64,000 bases of DNA from Pseudomonas sp. Irchel 3E20. GTDB taxonomy: Bacteria; Pseudomonadota; Gammaproteobacteria; Pseudomonadales; Pseudomonadaceae. Position numbers and translations under genes: made by a program. Position 1 is the stretch's first letter. Every line of letters starts with the position of its first letter. Shown here one piece after another: positions 10,674-19,077 of the stretch. Where the stretch lies: NCBI RefSeq assembly GCF_900187645.1, contig NZ_FYEE01000003.1:246552-310551 (forward strand), given 5' to 3'. The notes below the pieces were generated by a model. That model was not told the DNA's origin. It saw only the letters and a list, made by a program, of their open reading frames with translations, and did not search any database.

Positions 10674-13622
10674 TCAGCCGACCTGGCTCATGCCCATTTC
10701 GTTGAGGGCTTGGAGCAAGGCCTCTAGGCTGTCGAAGGGCTTGCCGCTGACCTTGGGCCAGTTGGGGCGTTCTAGGCTGTAATGGTCGCCCTGGACCCGG
10801 ATTTCGGTGCGCACGATAGATTTGTCACCGCTGCGGTGGACGAGTTCAAGGCGTTCCGGGCTGCGCACCAGGGTGTAGTTGCCGGGGCGTTCGAGCAGGA
10901 TGCTCAGGTCTTTGACCTTTGGGAGGGGGTTGCCGGGCACTTCGACTTGCAGGCACAGGTCATTCTTCAGATAGCCCGGTGGCGTATCGAATGACGCCGG
11001 ATAGGTGATGCCTTCGTCCACAAAGATGCCCTTGGACGTACCGATGTTCACATCGTCGATGCGCAGGCCGATACCTTCCATCAGTTCGCTGACGCCGGCC
11101 ACACCCTTGAACGTGTTGGCGTGGCTGTTGCCCATCAGCGCCACCCAGCGGTGTGGGCCGTTGACGGCCTGGTCGGCGCGGATCACGGTATGGGCGTAGT
11201 AGTTCATCATCTTCTGCCGGGCCGTGGGGTCGTTCAGCGATTGCCCAGCTCCATCGCTCGGTCGCATGCCCTTGAGGCGGTAACTGGCGAGGCAGTCGAT
11301 GGCCTGGATGCGAACCTTCTCTGCACGCGCAGCCTTGACCAGATTGAGGAAACCGTACTTGGCCTTGGGGTTCAACATGAAGCCGTCGTCCAGGTTCCTG
11401 AGATAGGTTTCCAGGTCGCGGCTCATGGTGCCTTTGCGCAAGAACGTGTCTAGGTCGGCCTGATGAAAGTCCGACAGCAGATGTTCCATATAGAGGGTTT
11501 TGACGCCGCTTTTGGCTAGGGTCCTCATGTTTTTTATCAGGAACCGCTTGCTGCCGATTTCGCCGTGGGACTCACCGATCACCAGGGCCGGGGAGTCTTT
11601 GAGCAGCGAGCGGATAATGATTTTGTCGCTGGCTCCTGACTCCAGGGGCGTGATGAACGGGCGTGGCGGCAATTCGGGTTGCTGGTAAAACGCCCGGGCC
11701 TCGTTATAGAGGCGCGTTCTCACGGCCTTGAATTGTTGTTGCGCCGTGTCGGTGCCGTCCAGCATAACCTCAATGTCACGGATCGGTCGGCGGCCCTCGG
11801 CGGTGTCCTGAAGTTCGCCGCGAAAGGCTTCGGGCATGTCGTAGGCTGCGCGTGCCGCAATAGCCTCGCTGTCATTGAGCCCGCCCTTGAGGCCCAGTTT
11901 TTCCAGTAGCACCCAGTCACCCGAGGCCGAGAGCCGTACCGGCAACGATGAGGCGAACTGGTTGGGGCGGGTTGGGTCGACGATCGCCCATTCGCCCGCG
12001 CCCTTGCTGTCGGGGAAGAACGTTACATAGTAGGGCAGGCCGTCCAGTTCAATGGCGTAGGGTGGGTTTGACTCCAGCCGATAGATGCCCTGGAATTTGC
12101 CTGGCTCGCTTTCTGGCACCAACCCGTCGAGTAGCTCATTGCTTTGGTAGCTGGCGGGTATGTTGTTGCCTTGGGTGGAACTGGGCGCCGCGGGGGTAAT
12201 GTCCCCGGGTAGCCCTTGGGTTTCTTCGACGTCGAGCTCATCCTCCGGGTCGATGCCTTCGGGCTCTAGCTCGGAGATTTCAGTTACCTCAGTGCCCGCC
12301 GCTTCGATCTCGGCCCCAACTTCCGCCAGTTTGCCGGTACCTTTGAGGAACGGTGCATTGAACAGGGTGTCGAGGCCGCTGAGGACCGCGCCAATCACCC
12401 CGGCCTTGCGTTCGGCTGCCGTTTTGCCATTGACGGCTTGGTCGACGTTCAGGCCCAGGTTGGCCAGGCTGGCGCCAATCGCGGGTAATGCCACCGGCCA
12501 GCCCAGCGCCGCCAGGGGGCCAAAGACCTTGGCTCCAGCGGTGAGGTAGCCAATCCAGAGCTTTTTGCGCAGGTCCCCGTTGGAGGTTAGCGAGGTCGCG
12601 GCTTCGGCGTACATCGTTGCCCGGGCCTGCTCACTGAGCCACTGGAACGCGTCGCCTTTGATGACCAGGTTTTTGCGGTTTAGCAGGTGATGGTCGGATT
12701 TGCCCCAGGTCTGGGTGAGGCGATTCATCAGGTCTGTGAGGTTGTCCTTGACTGCCTCGCGGTCGTCCAGCGCGAAGTGAGCCATGACCACGGCGCGGGC
12801 ATGGTCGTTGTCCAGTTGCCCCAAGGCCCACCAATGCAGGTCGCCAGGGTGCTCGAACACACGAAAGGCCTGGGCTTCGCCGGGCACATAGACGACCTGC
12901 CGGCCCGTCGGCAGCACGATGCGCAGGATATCGGTAGCGACATGGCCGTCGATATCCAGGGCGCATACTTGCGCGCCATCGAGCGGCCCGGTGCTGCGTC
13001 GCAGGGCCTGTAGGTCGATGGGCCAGCTCAGGGGGCCAGCCACCGCTTGCACTACCGTTTGGAAGTCGTCTTCGCTGAGCTGGCGGGCTTGGCGGCTTTG
13101 CAGGGCCTTGCTGAGGAAGTTGCACTTGGCCAGCAACCGGAAATCGTCCGCGCGTGTCCCCCAGAAACTCTGGAGTTTGTCGGTGTACAGCGCGCTGAAG
13201 TCGATCTCCCAGAAATCCTTGAGCACCTCGTTGCCGTGCAGGCGCACTTCATTGGTTTCGTTGAAGTTCTCCACCTCTGGCCCGGCGCTGTAGAAGCCGC
13301 CGTACAAGTCCAGCAGGTCGGCGTTGTCCTGGTCGGTGGCACGAAAGCGCTGGACCACCAGTTGGGTCAGGGTCAGTGACTCGTAGGGTTTTTCATAGGT
13401 GTGCTCCCAGCCGGTGAAGGTCTTGGTGCTGCTCTGGCTAGTCTTGAAGCGGTGGTAGTAGACGTGGTCGGGGTCCAGGTCTGGCAGGCCATATTTGCGC
13501 AGCAAGGTGGTGGCCACTTCGCGAGCGGTATCGAGCAGGCCTGGGCAGGTACCCACCACCTGTTCAGCGATGGTCTTGAGGGTGGCGAGATCGGCGGCGT
13601 TGGGTTGTTGCGAGTCGTTCAT
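10674..13622 (-). CDS. Large toxin-like protein: DUF6543-like N-terminal half, TIKI/ChaN-like C-terminal domain
   Basis: A 982-residue protein without an N-terminal signal peptide. The N-terminal part resembles the 'dermonecrotic toxin/DUF6543' family. A hydrophobic, Gly/Ala-rich stretch at about 355-400 could insert in a membrane. An acidic linker lies near 440-480, and a beta-rich module at about 509-579 recurs in the two NEL proteins of this window. The C-terminal domain has GESHGE (E684, H686), YMEH (E713) and GNSHAN (H834), the Glu-x-His / Glu / His pattern of the EreA/ChaN/TIKI superfamily. That superfamily includes the Ras/Rap1-cleaving RRSP domain of MARTX toxins. A peptidase activity on host proteins is inference. 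AAGGA precedes the ATG at 13622. It stands alone, with no immunity or secretion gene beside it. Confidence 0.75.
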   Translation of the reverse strand: MNDSQQPNAADLATLKTIAEQVVGTCPGLLDTAREVATTLLRKYGLPDLDPDHVYYHRFKTSQSSTKTFTGWEHTYEKPYESLTLTQLVVQRFRATDQDNADLLDLYGGFYSAGPEVENFNETNEVRLHGNEVLKDFWEIDFSALYTDKLQSFWGTRADDFRLLAKCNFLSKALQSRQARQLSEDDFQTVVQAVAGPLSWPIDLQALRRSTGPLDGAQVCALDIDGHVATDILRIVLPTGRQVVYVPGEAQAFRVFEHPGDLHWWALGQLDNDHARAVVMAHFALDDREAVKDNLTDLMNRLTQTWGKSDHHLLNRKNLVIKGDAFQWLSEQARATMYAEAATSLTSNGDLRKKLWIGYLTAGAKVFGPLAALGWPVALPAIGASLANLGLNVDQAVNGKTAAERKAGVIGAVLSGLDTLFNAPFLKGTGKLAEVGAEIEAAGTEVTEISELEPEGIDPEDELDVEETQGLPGDITPAAPSSTQGNNIPASYQSNELLDGLVPESEPGKFQGIYRLESNPPYAIELDGLPYYVTFFPDSKGAGEWAIVDPTRPNQFASSLPVRLSASGDWVLLEKLGLKGGLNDSEAIAARAAYDMPEAFRGELQDTAEGRRPIRDIEVMLDGTDTAQQQFKAVRTRLYNEARAFYQQPELPPRPFITPLESGASDKIIIRSLLKDSPALVIGESHGEIGSKRFLIKNMRTLAKSGVKTLYMEHLLSDFHQADLDTFLRKGTMSRDLETYLRNLDDGFMLNPKAKYGFLNLVKAARAEKVRIQAIDCLASYRLKGMRPSDGAGQSLNDPTARQKMMNYYAHTVIRADQAVNGPHRWVALMGNSHANTFKGVAGVSELMEGIGLRIDDVNIGTSKGIFVDEGITYPASFDTPPGYLKNDLCLQVEVPGNPLPKVKDLSILLERPGNYTLVRSPERLELVHRSGDKSIVRTEIRVQGDHYSLERPNWPKVSGKPFDSLEALLQALNEMGMSQVG

Positions 13623-13884
13623 GGTTAATCATCCTTGATACATGAGGCTCAAGAATTCCACGGCGCCCCGCCAGGCTCGCGATACATAGTTACCGCACAA
13701 AGCGGATGTGCTCGCGAAAAAGTAACCGCATATGTGTGCCTGCGGAGCGCCGGGCGGCCACGACCTTTGTGGTTGCTCCCTGTGACCCTTCGCCGCCCGC
13801 CCTTACGGTTTGCCAGTTGCGGGTGTATCGTATTCGCCTTTTGCGGGCGCCAGCCTGCTGCGCATACGTGAGGTAGTTGAGCCA

Positions 13885-15261
13885 ATGTCCTTTACCCGTC
13901 GACAGATCCTCGGTGGCCTGGCCGGTCTTGCAGTGGTTGGGGTGGGGGCCGGTGGGGCATCGCGCTACTGGCTGGGGAAAATGGCCGATGCCGACGCGGG
14001 CCACGACTACGAACTGATCGCCGCGCCGCTGGACGTGGAACTGGTGGCCGGGCACACCACCCAGGCCTGGGCCTTTGGCCCGTCGGCGCCGGGCACCGAG
14101 TTGCGGGTACGCCAGGGCGAATGGCTGCGGGTGCGCTTCATCAACCATCTGCCAGTGGCCACCACCATCCACTGGCACGGCATCCGCCTGCCGCTGGAGA
14201 TGGATGGCGTGCCCTACATTTCCCAACTACCGGTGCTGCCGGGGGAGTACTTCGACTACAAGTTCCGCGTGCCGGACGCCGGCAGCTATTGGTATCACCC
14301 CCATGTGAACAGCAGCGAAGAGTTGGGCCGCGGGCTGGTGGGGCCGCTGATCGTCGAAGAGCGCGAGCCCACCGGGTTCGCCCACGAACGCACCCTGAGC
14401 CTCAAGAGCTGGCACGTCGATGAGCAGGGCGAGTACCTGCCCTTCAGCATCCCCCGCGAGGCGGCCCGCGGGGGCACGGCGGGGCGGCTGCACACCATCA
14501 ATGGCGTGGCCGGGGCGGTGATCGACCTGCCGGCCGGGCAGATCACCCGCGTGCGCCTGCTCAACCTGGACAACACCCTGACCTATCGCATCAACATCCC
14601 CGGCGTGGAGGCGCAGATCTACGCCCTGGACGGCAACCCCATCGAGCCGCGCCCCTTGGGCAAGGAATACTGGCTGGGGCCGGGCATGCGCATCTGCCTG
14701 GGGATCAAGGCGCCGGCGGCGGGGCAGGAGCTATCCCTGCGCAACGGCCCGGTGCGCCTAGGCACCCTGCGCGCGGTGGCCAGCACTGACGCCCCCGGCC
14801 CATGGCCCGCGGCGTTGCCGGCCAACCCCATCGCCGAGCCGGACCTGGCAACTGCCGAGAAGCTCAACTTCAATTTCGAGTGGGTCGGCTCCGTCTCGGT
14901 GGACGTGGACAACGGCCGCCCGCCAAGCCTGTGGCAGATCAACGGCAAGGCCTGGGACATTACCGACAAAACCTGCGCCGACCGCCCCATCGCCACGCTC
15001 AAGAAGGGCCAGAGCTACATTTTTGAATTGAAGAACATGACCCAGTACCAGCACCCGATCCACTTGCACGGCATGAGCTTCAAAGTCATCGCCTCCAACC
15101 GCAAGAAGATCACCCCGTACTTCACCGACACCTACCTGCTGGGCAAGAACGAACGCGCCCGCGTGGCGCTGGTGGCGGATAACCCGGGGGTGTGGATGTT
15201 CCATTGCCATGTGATCGACCACATGGAAACCGGCCTGATGGCCGCCATCGAGGTGAAGTAA
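13885..15261 (+). CDS. cumA: Multicopper oxidase (CumA-like), Tat-exported
   Basis: A 458-residue periplasmic oxidase starting at MSFTRRQILGGLAG, a twin-arginine signal followed by a hydrophobic segment. All copper-binding motifs are present: HWHG near residue 95, YHPH, HPIHLHG and HCHVIDHMETGLM near the C-terminus. Such enzymes couple oxidation of metal ions or phenolics to reduction of O2 to water. In P. putida GB-1 the gene next to a deaminase-like cumB was linked to Mn(II) oxidation, and the same two-gene order is seen here. The symbol is a neighbourhood-based call. The stop overlaps the next start (TAATG). Confidence 0.88.
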   Translation: MSFTRRQILGGLAGLAVVGVGAGGASRYWLGKMADADAGHDYELIAAPLDVELVAGHTTQAWAFGPSAPGTELRVRQGEWLRVRFINHLPVATTIHWHGIRLPLEMDGVPYISQLPVLPGEYFDYKFRVPDAGSYWYHPHVNSSEELGRGLVGPLIVEEREPTGFAHERTLSLKSWHVDEQGEYLPFSIPREAARGGTAGRLHTINGVAGAVIDLPAGQITRVRLLNLDNTLTYRINIPGVEAQIYALDGNPIEPRPLGKEYWLGPGMRICLGIKAPAAGQELSLRNGPVRLGTLRAVASTDAPGPWPAALPANPIAEPDLATAEKLNFNFEWVGSVSVDVDNGRPPSLWQINGKAWDITDKTCADRPIATLKKGQSYIFELKNMTQYQHPIHLHGMSFKVIASNRKKITPYFTDTYLLGKNERARVALVADNPGVWMFHCHVIDHMETGLMAAIEVK

Positions 15262-15758
15262 TGCGCCAGTTTCGCCCGGCCCCGATCATCGACCGCAGCC
15301 GCGACCGCGACTTCATGCGCGAGGCCCTGGCCCTGGCGGCCCAAGGCGCGGCCCTGGGCGAAGTGCCAGTGGGCGCGGTGTTGGTGCAGGGTGGTGAAAT
15401 CATCGGCCGCGGCTTCAACTGCCCCATCAGCGGCAGCGACCCCAGCGCCCACGCCGAGATGGTCGCCATCCGCAACGCCGCCCAAGCGGCCAGCAACTAT
15501 CGTCTGCCCGGCAGCACCCTGTACGTCACCTTGGAACCGTGCAGCATGTGCGCCGGCCTGATCGTGCACGCGCGCATCGCCCGGGTGGTCTACGGCGCCC
15601 TGGAACCCAAGGCTGGCATCGTGCAGAGCCAGGGGCAGTTCTTCAGCCAGGATTTCCTCAACCACCGCGTCCTGTTCGAGGGGGGCGTGCTGGCCGAGGA
15701 ATGCGGTGCGGTACTGAGCCAGTTCTTCAAGGCCCGCCGGGCGAAGCCAGAGCTCTAG
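15261..15758 (+). CDS. tadA: tRNA-specific adenosine deaminase (wobble A34 to I34)
   Basis: The 165-residue zinc enzyme has HAE (H64, E66) and PCSMC (C94, C97), the complete ligand and catalytic set of the cytidine/adenosine deaminase family. TadA makes inosine at position 34 of tRNA-Arg(ACG) and is normally essential. The start at 15261 shares a base with the cumA stop, so translation is probably coupled. A longer in-frame start inside cumA is rejected. This gene appears to correspond to cumB of the cumA-cumB operon. Confidence 0.93.
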   Translation: MRQFRPAPIIDRSRDRDFMREALALAAQGAALGEVPVGAVLVQGGEIIGRGFNCPISGSDPSAHAEMVAIRNAAQAASNYRLPGSTLYVTLEPCSMCAGLIVHARIARVVYGALEPKAGIVQSQGQFFSQDFLNHRVLFEGGVLAEECGAVLSQFFKARRAKPEL

Positions 15759-15832
15759 GGCGCTGAAACACCCCGGCCGTGTGCCAGCGATGGCGGTGGG
15801 GCTGGGGGCGAGGGGCAGGCAGGTGGAGGGTT

Positions 15833-15853
15833 AGCGAGCAGGCTCGCTCCCAC
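15833..15853. repeat. Single REP-like palindrome
   Basis: AGCGAGCAGGCTCGCTCCCA is a half-REP variant with a GAGC core, in the convergent spacer between tadA and cmoB. Confidence 0.6.
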
Positions 15854-15916
15854 GAAAGTCTGCTCTTAACAACGGCTCAATCCCACAAAGGCCCTAACCC
15901 GCCAGGTGAGTGCGGT

Positions 15917-16873
15917 TTATTTGCGGGCGACGATCACGGCGCGCCTCGGCGCGGGCAGGCCTTCGATGGTTTTGCTGTGGTCGTCGGGGTCGAGGAAGTC
16001 GCTCAGGGACTGGTACTTCATCCACTCGGTGCTGCGCTGTTCTTCGACGGTGGTCAAGCTCACGTCCACGCAGCGCACGTCGCTGAACCCGGCGCGGCGC
16101 AGCCAGCGTTCCAGGGCGGGCACCGAAGGCAGGAACCACACGTTACGCATCTGCGCGTAGCGGTCTTCGGGCACCAGCACTTGCTGCTCGTCGCCTTCGA
16201 CCACGAGGGTTTCGAGCACCAGTTCGCCACCCTTGACCAAACAGTCCTTGAGCGCCAGCAAGTGCTCGATGGGCGAGCGCCGGTGGTAGAACACCCCCAT
16301 GGAAAACACCGTGTCGAAGCCTTCCAGGTTGGCCGGCAGGTCTTCAAAGGGAAACGGCAGGTGCCAGGCGTTGGGTGCGCCCAAGTAGCGCTGCACGGCT
16401 TGGAACTGGCAGAAGAACAGCCAGTTGGGATCGACGCCGATCACGCTGTCGGCCCCGGCGCCGAGCATGCGCCACATGTAGTAGCCGTTACCGCAGCCGA
16501 CATCGAGGATGCGTTTGCCCACGAGGTCCAGGTGCGGGGCCACCCGCGACCACTTCCAGTCCGAGCGCCATTCGGTGTCCACGTGCACGCCGAACAGGTT
16601 GAACGGCCCCTTGCGCCACGGGCTCAGGCCCATCAGCGCGGTGCGCATCTGCACGCGGGTGGCGTCGTCGCACGCGACATCCAGGGTCAGGCCATGGAGC
16701 AGGTCGATTTCGCTGGGCTGGACCTTGGGCAAGGCGTCCAGGGCGCTTTGCCAACGCTCCAGGTCGCCGTGGCCTTTTTCCATCTTGCTATCGAGTTGCG
16801 CTTGCAGGGTGTTGGCCCAGTCGGCCAGCGGGGTGCCGGCCAGGCGGCGGGCAAGGGGAGACAGATCGATCAT
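15917..16873 (-). CDS. cmoB: tRNA U34 carboxymethyltransferase
   Basis: It transfers the carboxymethyl group of carboxy-SAM to 5-hydroxyuridine at the tRNA wobble position, giving cmo5U. The 318-residue length is normal. The SAM-binding region reads [18 protein letters not shown] near residue 122, and the family signature [17 protein letters not shown] follows. Its ATG overlaps the cmoA stop (ATGA), so the two are translationally coupled with the supplier of the cofactor. Confidence 0.97.
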   Translation of the reverse strand: MIDLSPLARRLAGTPLADWANTLQAQLDSKMEKGHGDLERWQSALDALPKVQPSEIDLLHGLTLDVACDDATRVQMRTALMGLSPWRKGPFNLFGVHVDTEWRSDWKWSRVAPHLDLVGKRILDVGCGNGYYMWRMLGAGADSVIGVDPNWLFFCQFQAVQRYLGAPNAWHLPFPFEDLPANLEGFDTVFSMGVFYHRRSPIEHLLALKDCLVKGGELVLETLVVEGDEQQVLVPEDRYAQMRNVWFLPSVPALERWLRRAGFSDVRCVDVSLTTVEEQRSTEWMKYQSLSDFLDPDDHSKTIEGLPAPRRAVIVARK

Positions 16874-17613
16874 GGCAGGGCAATCAACGAGGCAAAGTTA
16901 AGACACTGGAACCACGGCACGACGTTCGAGAACCCCGCCGCCAACAGGCGCTCGCGGTGTTCTTCGAGGCTGTCGGGCTTCATGACGTTTTCGATGGCGC
17001 TGCGTTTCTGGGCGATTTCCAGGTCGCTGTAGCCGTTGGCGCGCTTGAAGGCCACGTGCAGGTCGGTGAGCAGCGCCTGTTCCTGGGCGTCGTTGAAGCG
17101 CAGTTTTTCCGAGAGAATCAGCGCCCCGCCCGGCAACAGCGATTGGCGGATACGCCCCAGCAGTGCCAGGCGTTGCTCGGGGGCGATGAATTGCAGGGTG
17201 AAATTGAGTGCCACCACCGAGGCAGGCTGAAATTGCAGTGCGAGGATATCGCCCTCGATCACCTCCACCGGCAACAGTTCCTGGAACATCGAGTCCTGGC
17301 CATTGAGGTACTCGCGGCAGCGCTCCACCATGGCAGGCGAGTTATCCACCGCAATCACCCGGCAACCCTCGCTGCGCACATGGCGGCGCAGCGCCTGGGT
17401 CACCGCGCCCAGGGACGAGCCCAGGTCATAGAGCACGCTGCCCGGTTGGGCGAATTGCGCGGCGAGCACGCCCAGGTTCTCGACGATGGTCGGGTAACCG
17501 GGCACCGAGCGCTTAATCATGTCGGGGAACACCCGCACCACGTCCTCGTTGAAGGCGAAGTCCGGCACCTGGGGCAGGGGCTGGGCGAAAAGGCGATCGG
17601 GTTCTTTGCTCAC
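16870..17613 (-). CDS. cmoA: Carboxy-S-adenosyl-L-methionine synthase
   Basis: It makes carboxy-SAM from SAM and prephenate for CmoB. Starting at GTG 17613 (reading [13 protein letters not shown]) gives 247 residues, exactly the family length. ATG 17649 and TTG 17658 further upstream would add a low-complexity extension and are rejected. The SAM site reads [14 protein letters not shown]; the usual Cys of YDLGCSLG is Ser here, which need not impair activity. It is the first gene of the cmoA-cmoB operon. Confidence 0.95.
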   Translation of the reverse strand: MSKEPDRLFAQPLPQVPDFAFNEDVVRVFPDMIKRSVPGYPTIVENLGVLAAQFAQPGSVLYDLGSSLGAVTQALRRHVRSEGCRVIAVDNSPAMVERCREYLNGQDSMFQELLPVEVIEGDILALQFQPASVVALNFTLQFIAPEQRLALLGRIRQSLLPGGALILSEKLRFNDAQEQALLTDLHVAFKRANGYSDLEIAQKRSAIENVMKPDSLEEHRERLLAAGFSNVVPWFQCLNFASLIALP

Positions 17614-17740
17614 GGCGGTTCCAGCGGCTGGGGTGGAAAAGGCCGGCATTTTAGCCAAGTTGGCGGGGCGATGCGCGGGTTGTCTGATAAACCGCTTCCG
17701 GCCTGTGTGGACGCGGCCCCTGTGGCATCAGGCGGTTATG

Positions 17741-17805
17741 GGCGCGGGCCGGCCCGCGATACCGCCGGTACGGCCAGGGCCATCGCGAGCAGGCTCGCTC
17801 CCACC
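17741..17805. repeat. REP pair
   Basis: GGCGCGGGCCGGCCCGCGAT and CATCGCGAGCAGGCTCGCTC lie head to tail between cmoA and the YhhN gene. Both are REP-family cores with different loop bases. Confidence 0.65.
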
Positions 17806-17827
17806 ACAGCAACCTCCCCAGGGAGGC

Positions 17828-18472
17828 TTAGGGTTTTGCCGCCTGACCCTGGCTGAACGTCGACGCCGCAATGCCCCATTGCCCCAGCCAATAGCTGAGG
17901 ATTATCAGGTAGGGCGCGGCGTCGAAGGCGACGACGAAGCGGCTGATGCCGATCACGCTGTCGGAGAACACGAAGACCACCGCGCCCACCGCCGCCAGCA
18001 CCGCCGAGCGTTGCGGCACGTCGCTGCCCAGGCGGGCGAGGGCGCGCCAGAGCATGGCGCTGATGGCCAGGCCGTAGACGATCACCGGCACCAGCAATGG
18101 GCCCAGGTCATGGGCGATGAGGATTCCCAGCAGCACGGCGCCAGCCACCGCTGCCACGAGCAACGCAGGCAGCGCGGGCCGGCGGCAATCGCTCAGGTAG
18201 GCCTTGAGGTACGCCAGGTGCGCGACCAGAAACGCTCCCAGGCCAAACACGAACAAATCGCCGGGCCAGGCGAGCAGCAGATCCCCGACCAGCGAAAAAA
18301 TCAGGCCCAGGCTGATCCAGCGTCGGTAGTCGCTGGGCGGGGCGTCGTGCAACCAGCCCAGCAGCGCCAGCACCGGCAACGGCTTGACCACCAGGCACAA
18401 CAAGGTGGCCTGGACGCTGACGCCATAGATGAAAGTCACGGCGCCCATCAACGCGAGAATCAGCCAGCCCAT
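17828..18472 (-). CDS. YhhN-family (lysoplasmalogenase/TMEM86-like) membrane protein
   Basis: A 214-residue polytopic membrane protein with about eight hydrophobic segments. Family-typical motifs are KPLPVLAL near residue 31 and LGLIFSLVGDLLLAWPGD, with the conserved Asp, and FSDSVIGISRF later. Some YhhN/TMEM86 proteins cleave the vinyl-ether bond of lysoplasmalogens; the bacterial substrate is uncertain. It starts two bases after the stop of the icp-like gene, so the two form an operon. A longer upstream reading would run antisense-like through icp and is not supported. Confidence 0.82.
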   Translation of the reverse strand: MGWLILALMGAVTFIYGVSVQATLLCLVVKPLPVLALLGWLHDAPPSDYRRWISLGLIFSLVGDLLLAWPGDLFVFGLGAFLVAHLAYLKAYLSDCRRPALPALLVAAVAGAVLLGILIAHDLGPLLVPVIVYGLAISAMLWRALARLGSDVPQRSAVLAAVGAVVFVFSDSVIGISRFVVAFDAAPYLIILSYWLGQWGIAASTFSQGQAAKP

Positions 18473-18474
18473 GC

Positions 18475-18867
18475 TCAATTGACCTTGATCGCGCAGTCGA
18501 ACGCTTTCACCGGCGGGACTTCCGGCGCCCAGGGTTGGGAGTAGGTCAACAACAAGCGGCCGGTGCCTGGGGCGAAGGCCTGGAAGCGCCACGTGGATTG
18601 CCCGGCGCTGCCCACCAGGCCGGCGTCTTCGGGGTTGCTGTAAACCTCCGGGCTCAAGGCGCGCAACACGCCGCCGGCCGAGTCCTGGATGGCCCAGCGA
18701 TAGCCGGTGGTGGGGTTGCTGGGCAGGGTGAGGATCAGGTTTTGCCCCTGATTGAGGGTCAGCGGGCAGTCGCTGGATTTTTCCACAGTGACGTTCTGCT
18801 TCGGCGAGGTGGCGCACGCGGCCAACAGGGCGAGGCTCAACGGCAGCAATAGGCGGGTAGGGGACAT
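18475..18867 (-). CDS. icp: Chagasin-type (I42) cysteine-protease inhibitor, lipoprotein
   Basis: A 130-residue lipoprotein: signal peptide with lipobox LLAAC near residue 18, then a single chagasin-like beta domain. The inhibitory loop NPTTGYRW near residue 60 is diagnostic, and GQSTWRFQA and the C-terminal region match the other two loops. These proteins inhibit papain-family cysteine proteases; a bacterial lipoprotein form may protect against host or competitor enzymes. I recall a P. aeruginosa homologue just beside the Lon-like asrA gene, the same context as here. The ATG at 18867 is chosen because it directly precedes the signal peptide. Confidence 0.85.
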   Translation of the reverse strand: MSPTRLLLPLSLALLAACATSPKQNVTVEKSSDCPLTLNQGQNLILTLPSNPTTGYRWAIQDSAGGVLRALSPEVYSNPEDAGLVGSAGQSTWRFQAFAPGTGRLLLTYSQPWAPEVPPVKAFDCAIKVN

Positions 18868-18965
18868 GGGTCGGGAAGCTCCGGTCATACACGACGAACG
18901 GCGAGCATAACCGAAGATGAGACAAGGTGTGACGGGGTGTGCGGGCATGCTGCCTCATTCCCCCT

Positions 18966-19020
18966 GTGCTCGCGATGGCGGTCGTGAGGGCGCCATCGCT
19001 GGCAAGCCAGGCTCCCACAC
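18966..19020. repeat. Diverged REP pair
   Basis: GCTCGCGATGGCGGT and CGCCATCGCTGGCAAGCCAG with TCCCACA face each other between icp and asrA. The second uses the GCTGGC/GCCAGC variant core. Confidence 0.6.
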
Positions 19021-19077
19021 AACCACGCAGCGCCGCCCGGCCCGCTTGCGCATTTGGCCGGGAGCAAGCGCGCAGCG

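Noticed and set aside
17828..19018. YhhN protein extended to 396 residues through the icp region
   Set aside because: The extension overlaps the icp gene in another frame. The methionine at 18472 begins the family-typical membrane protein two bases after the icp stop.
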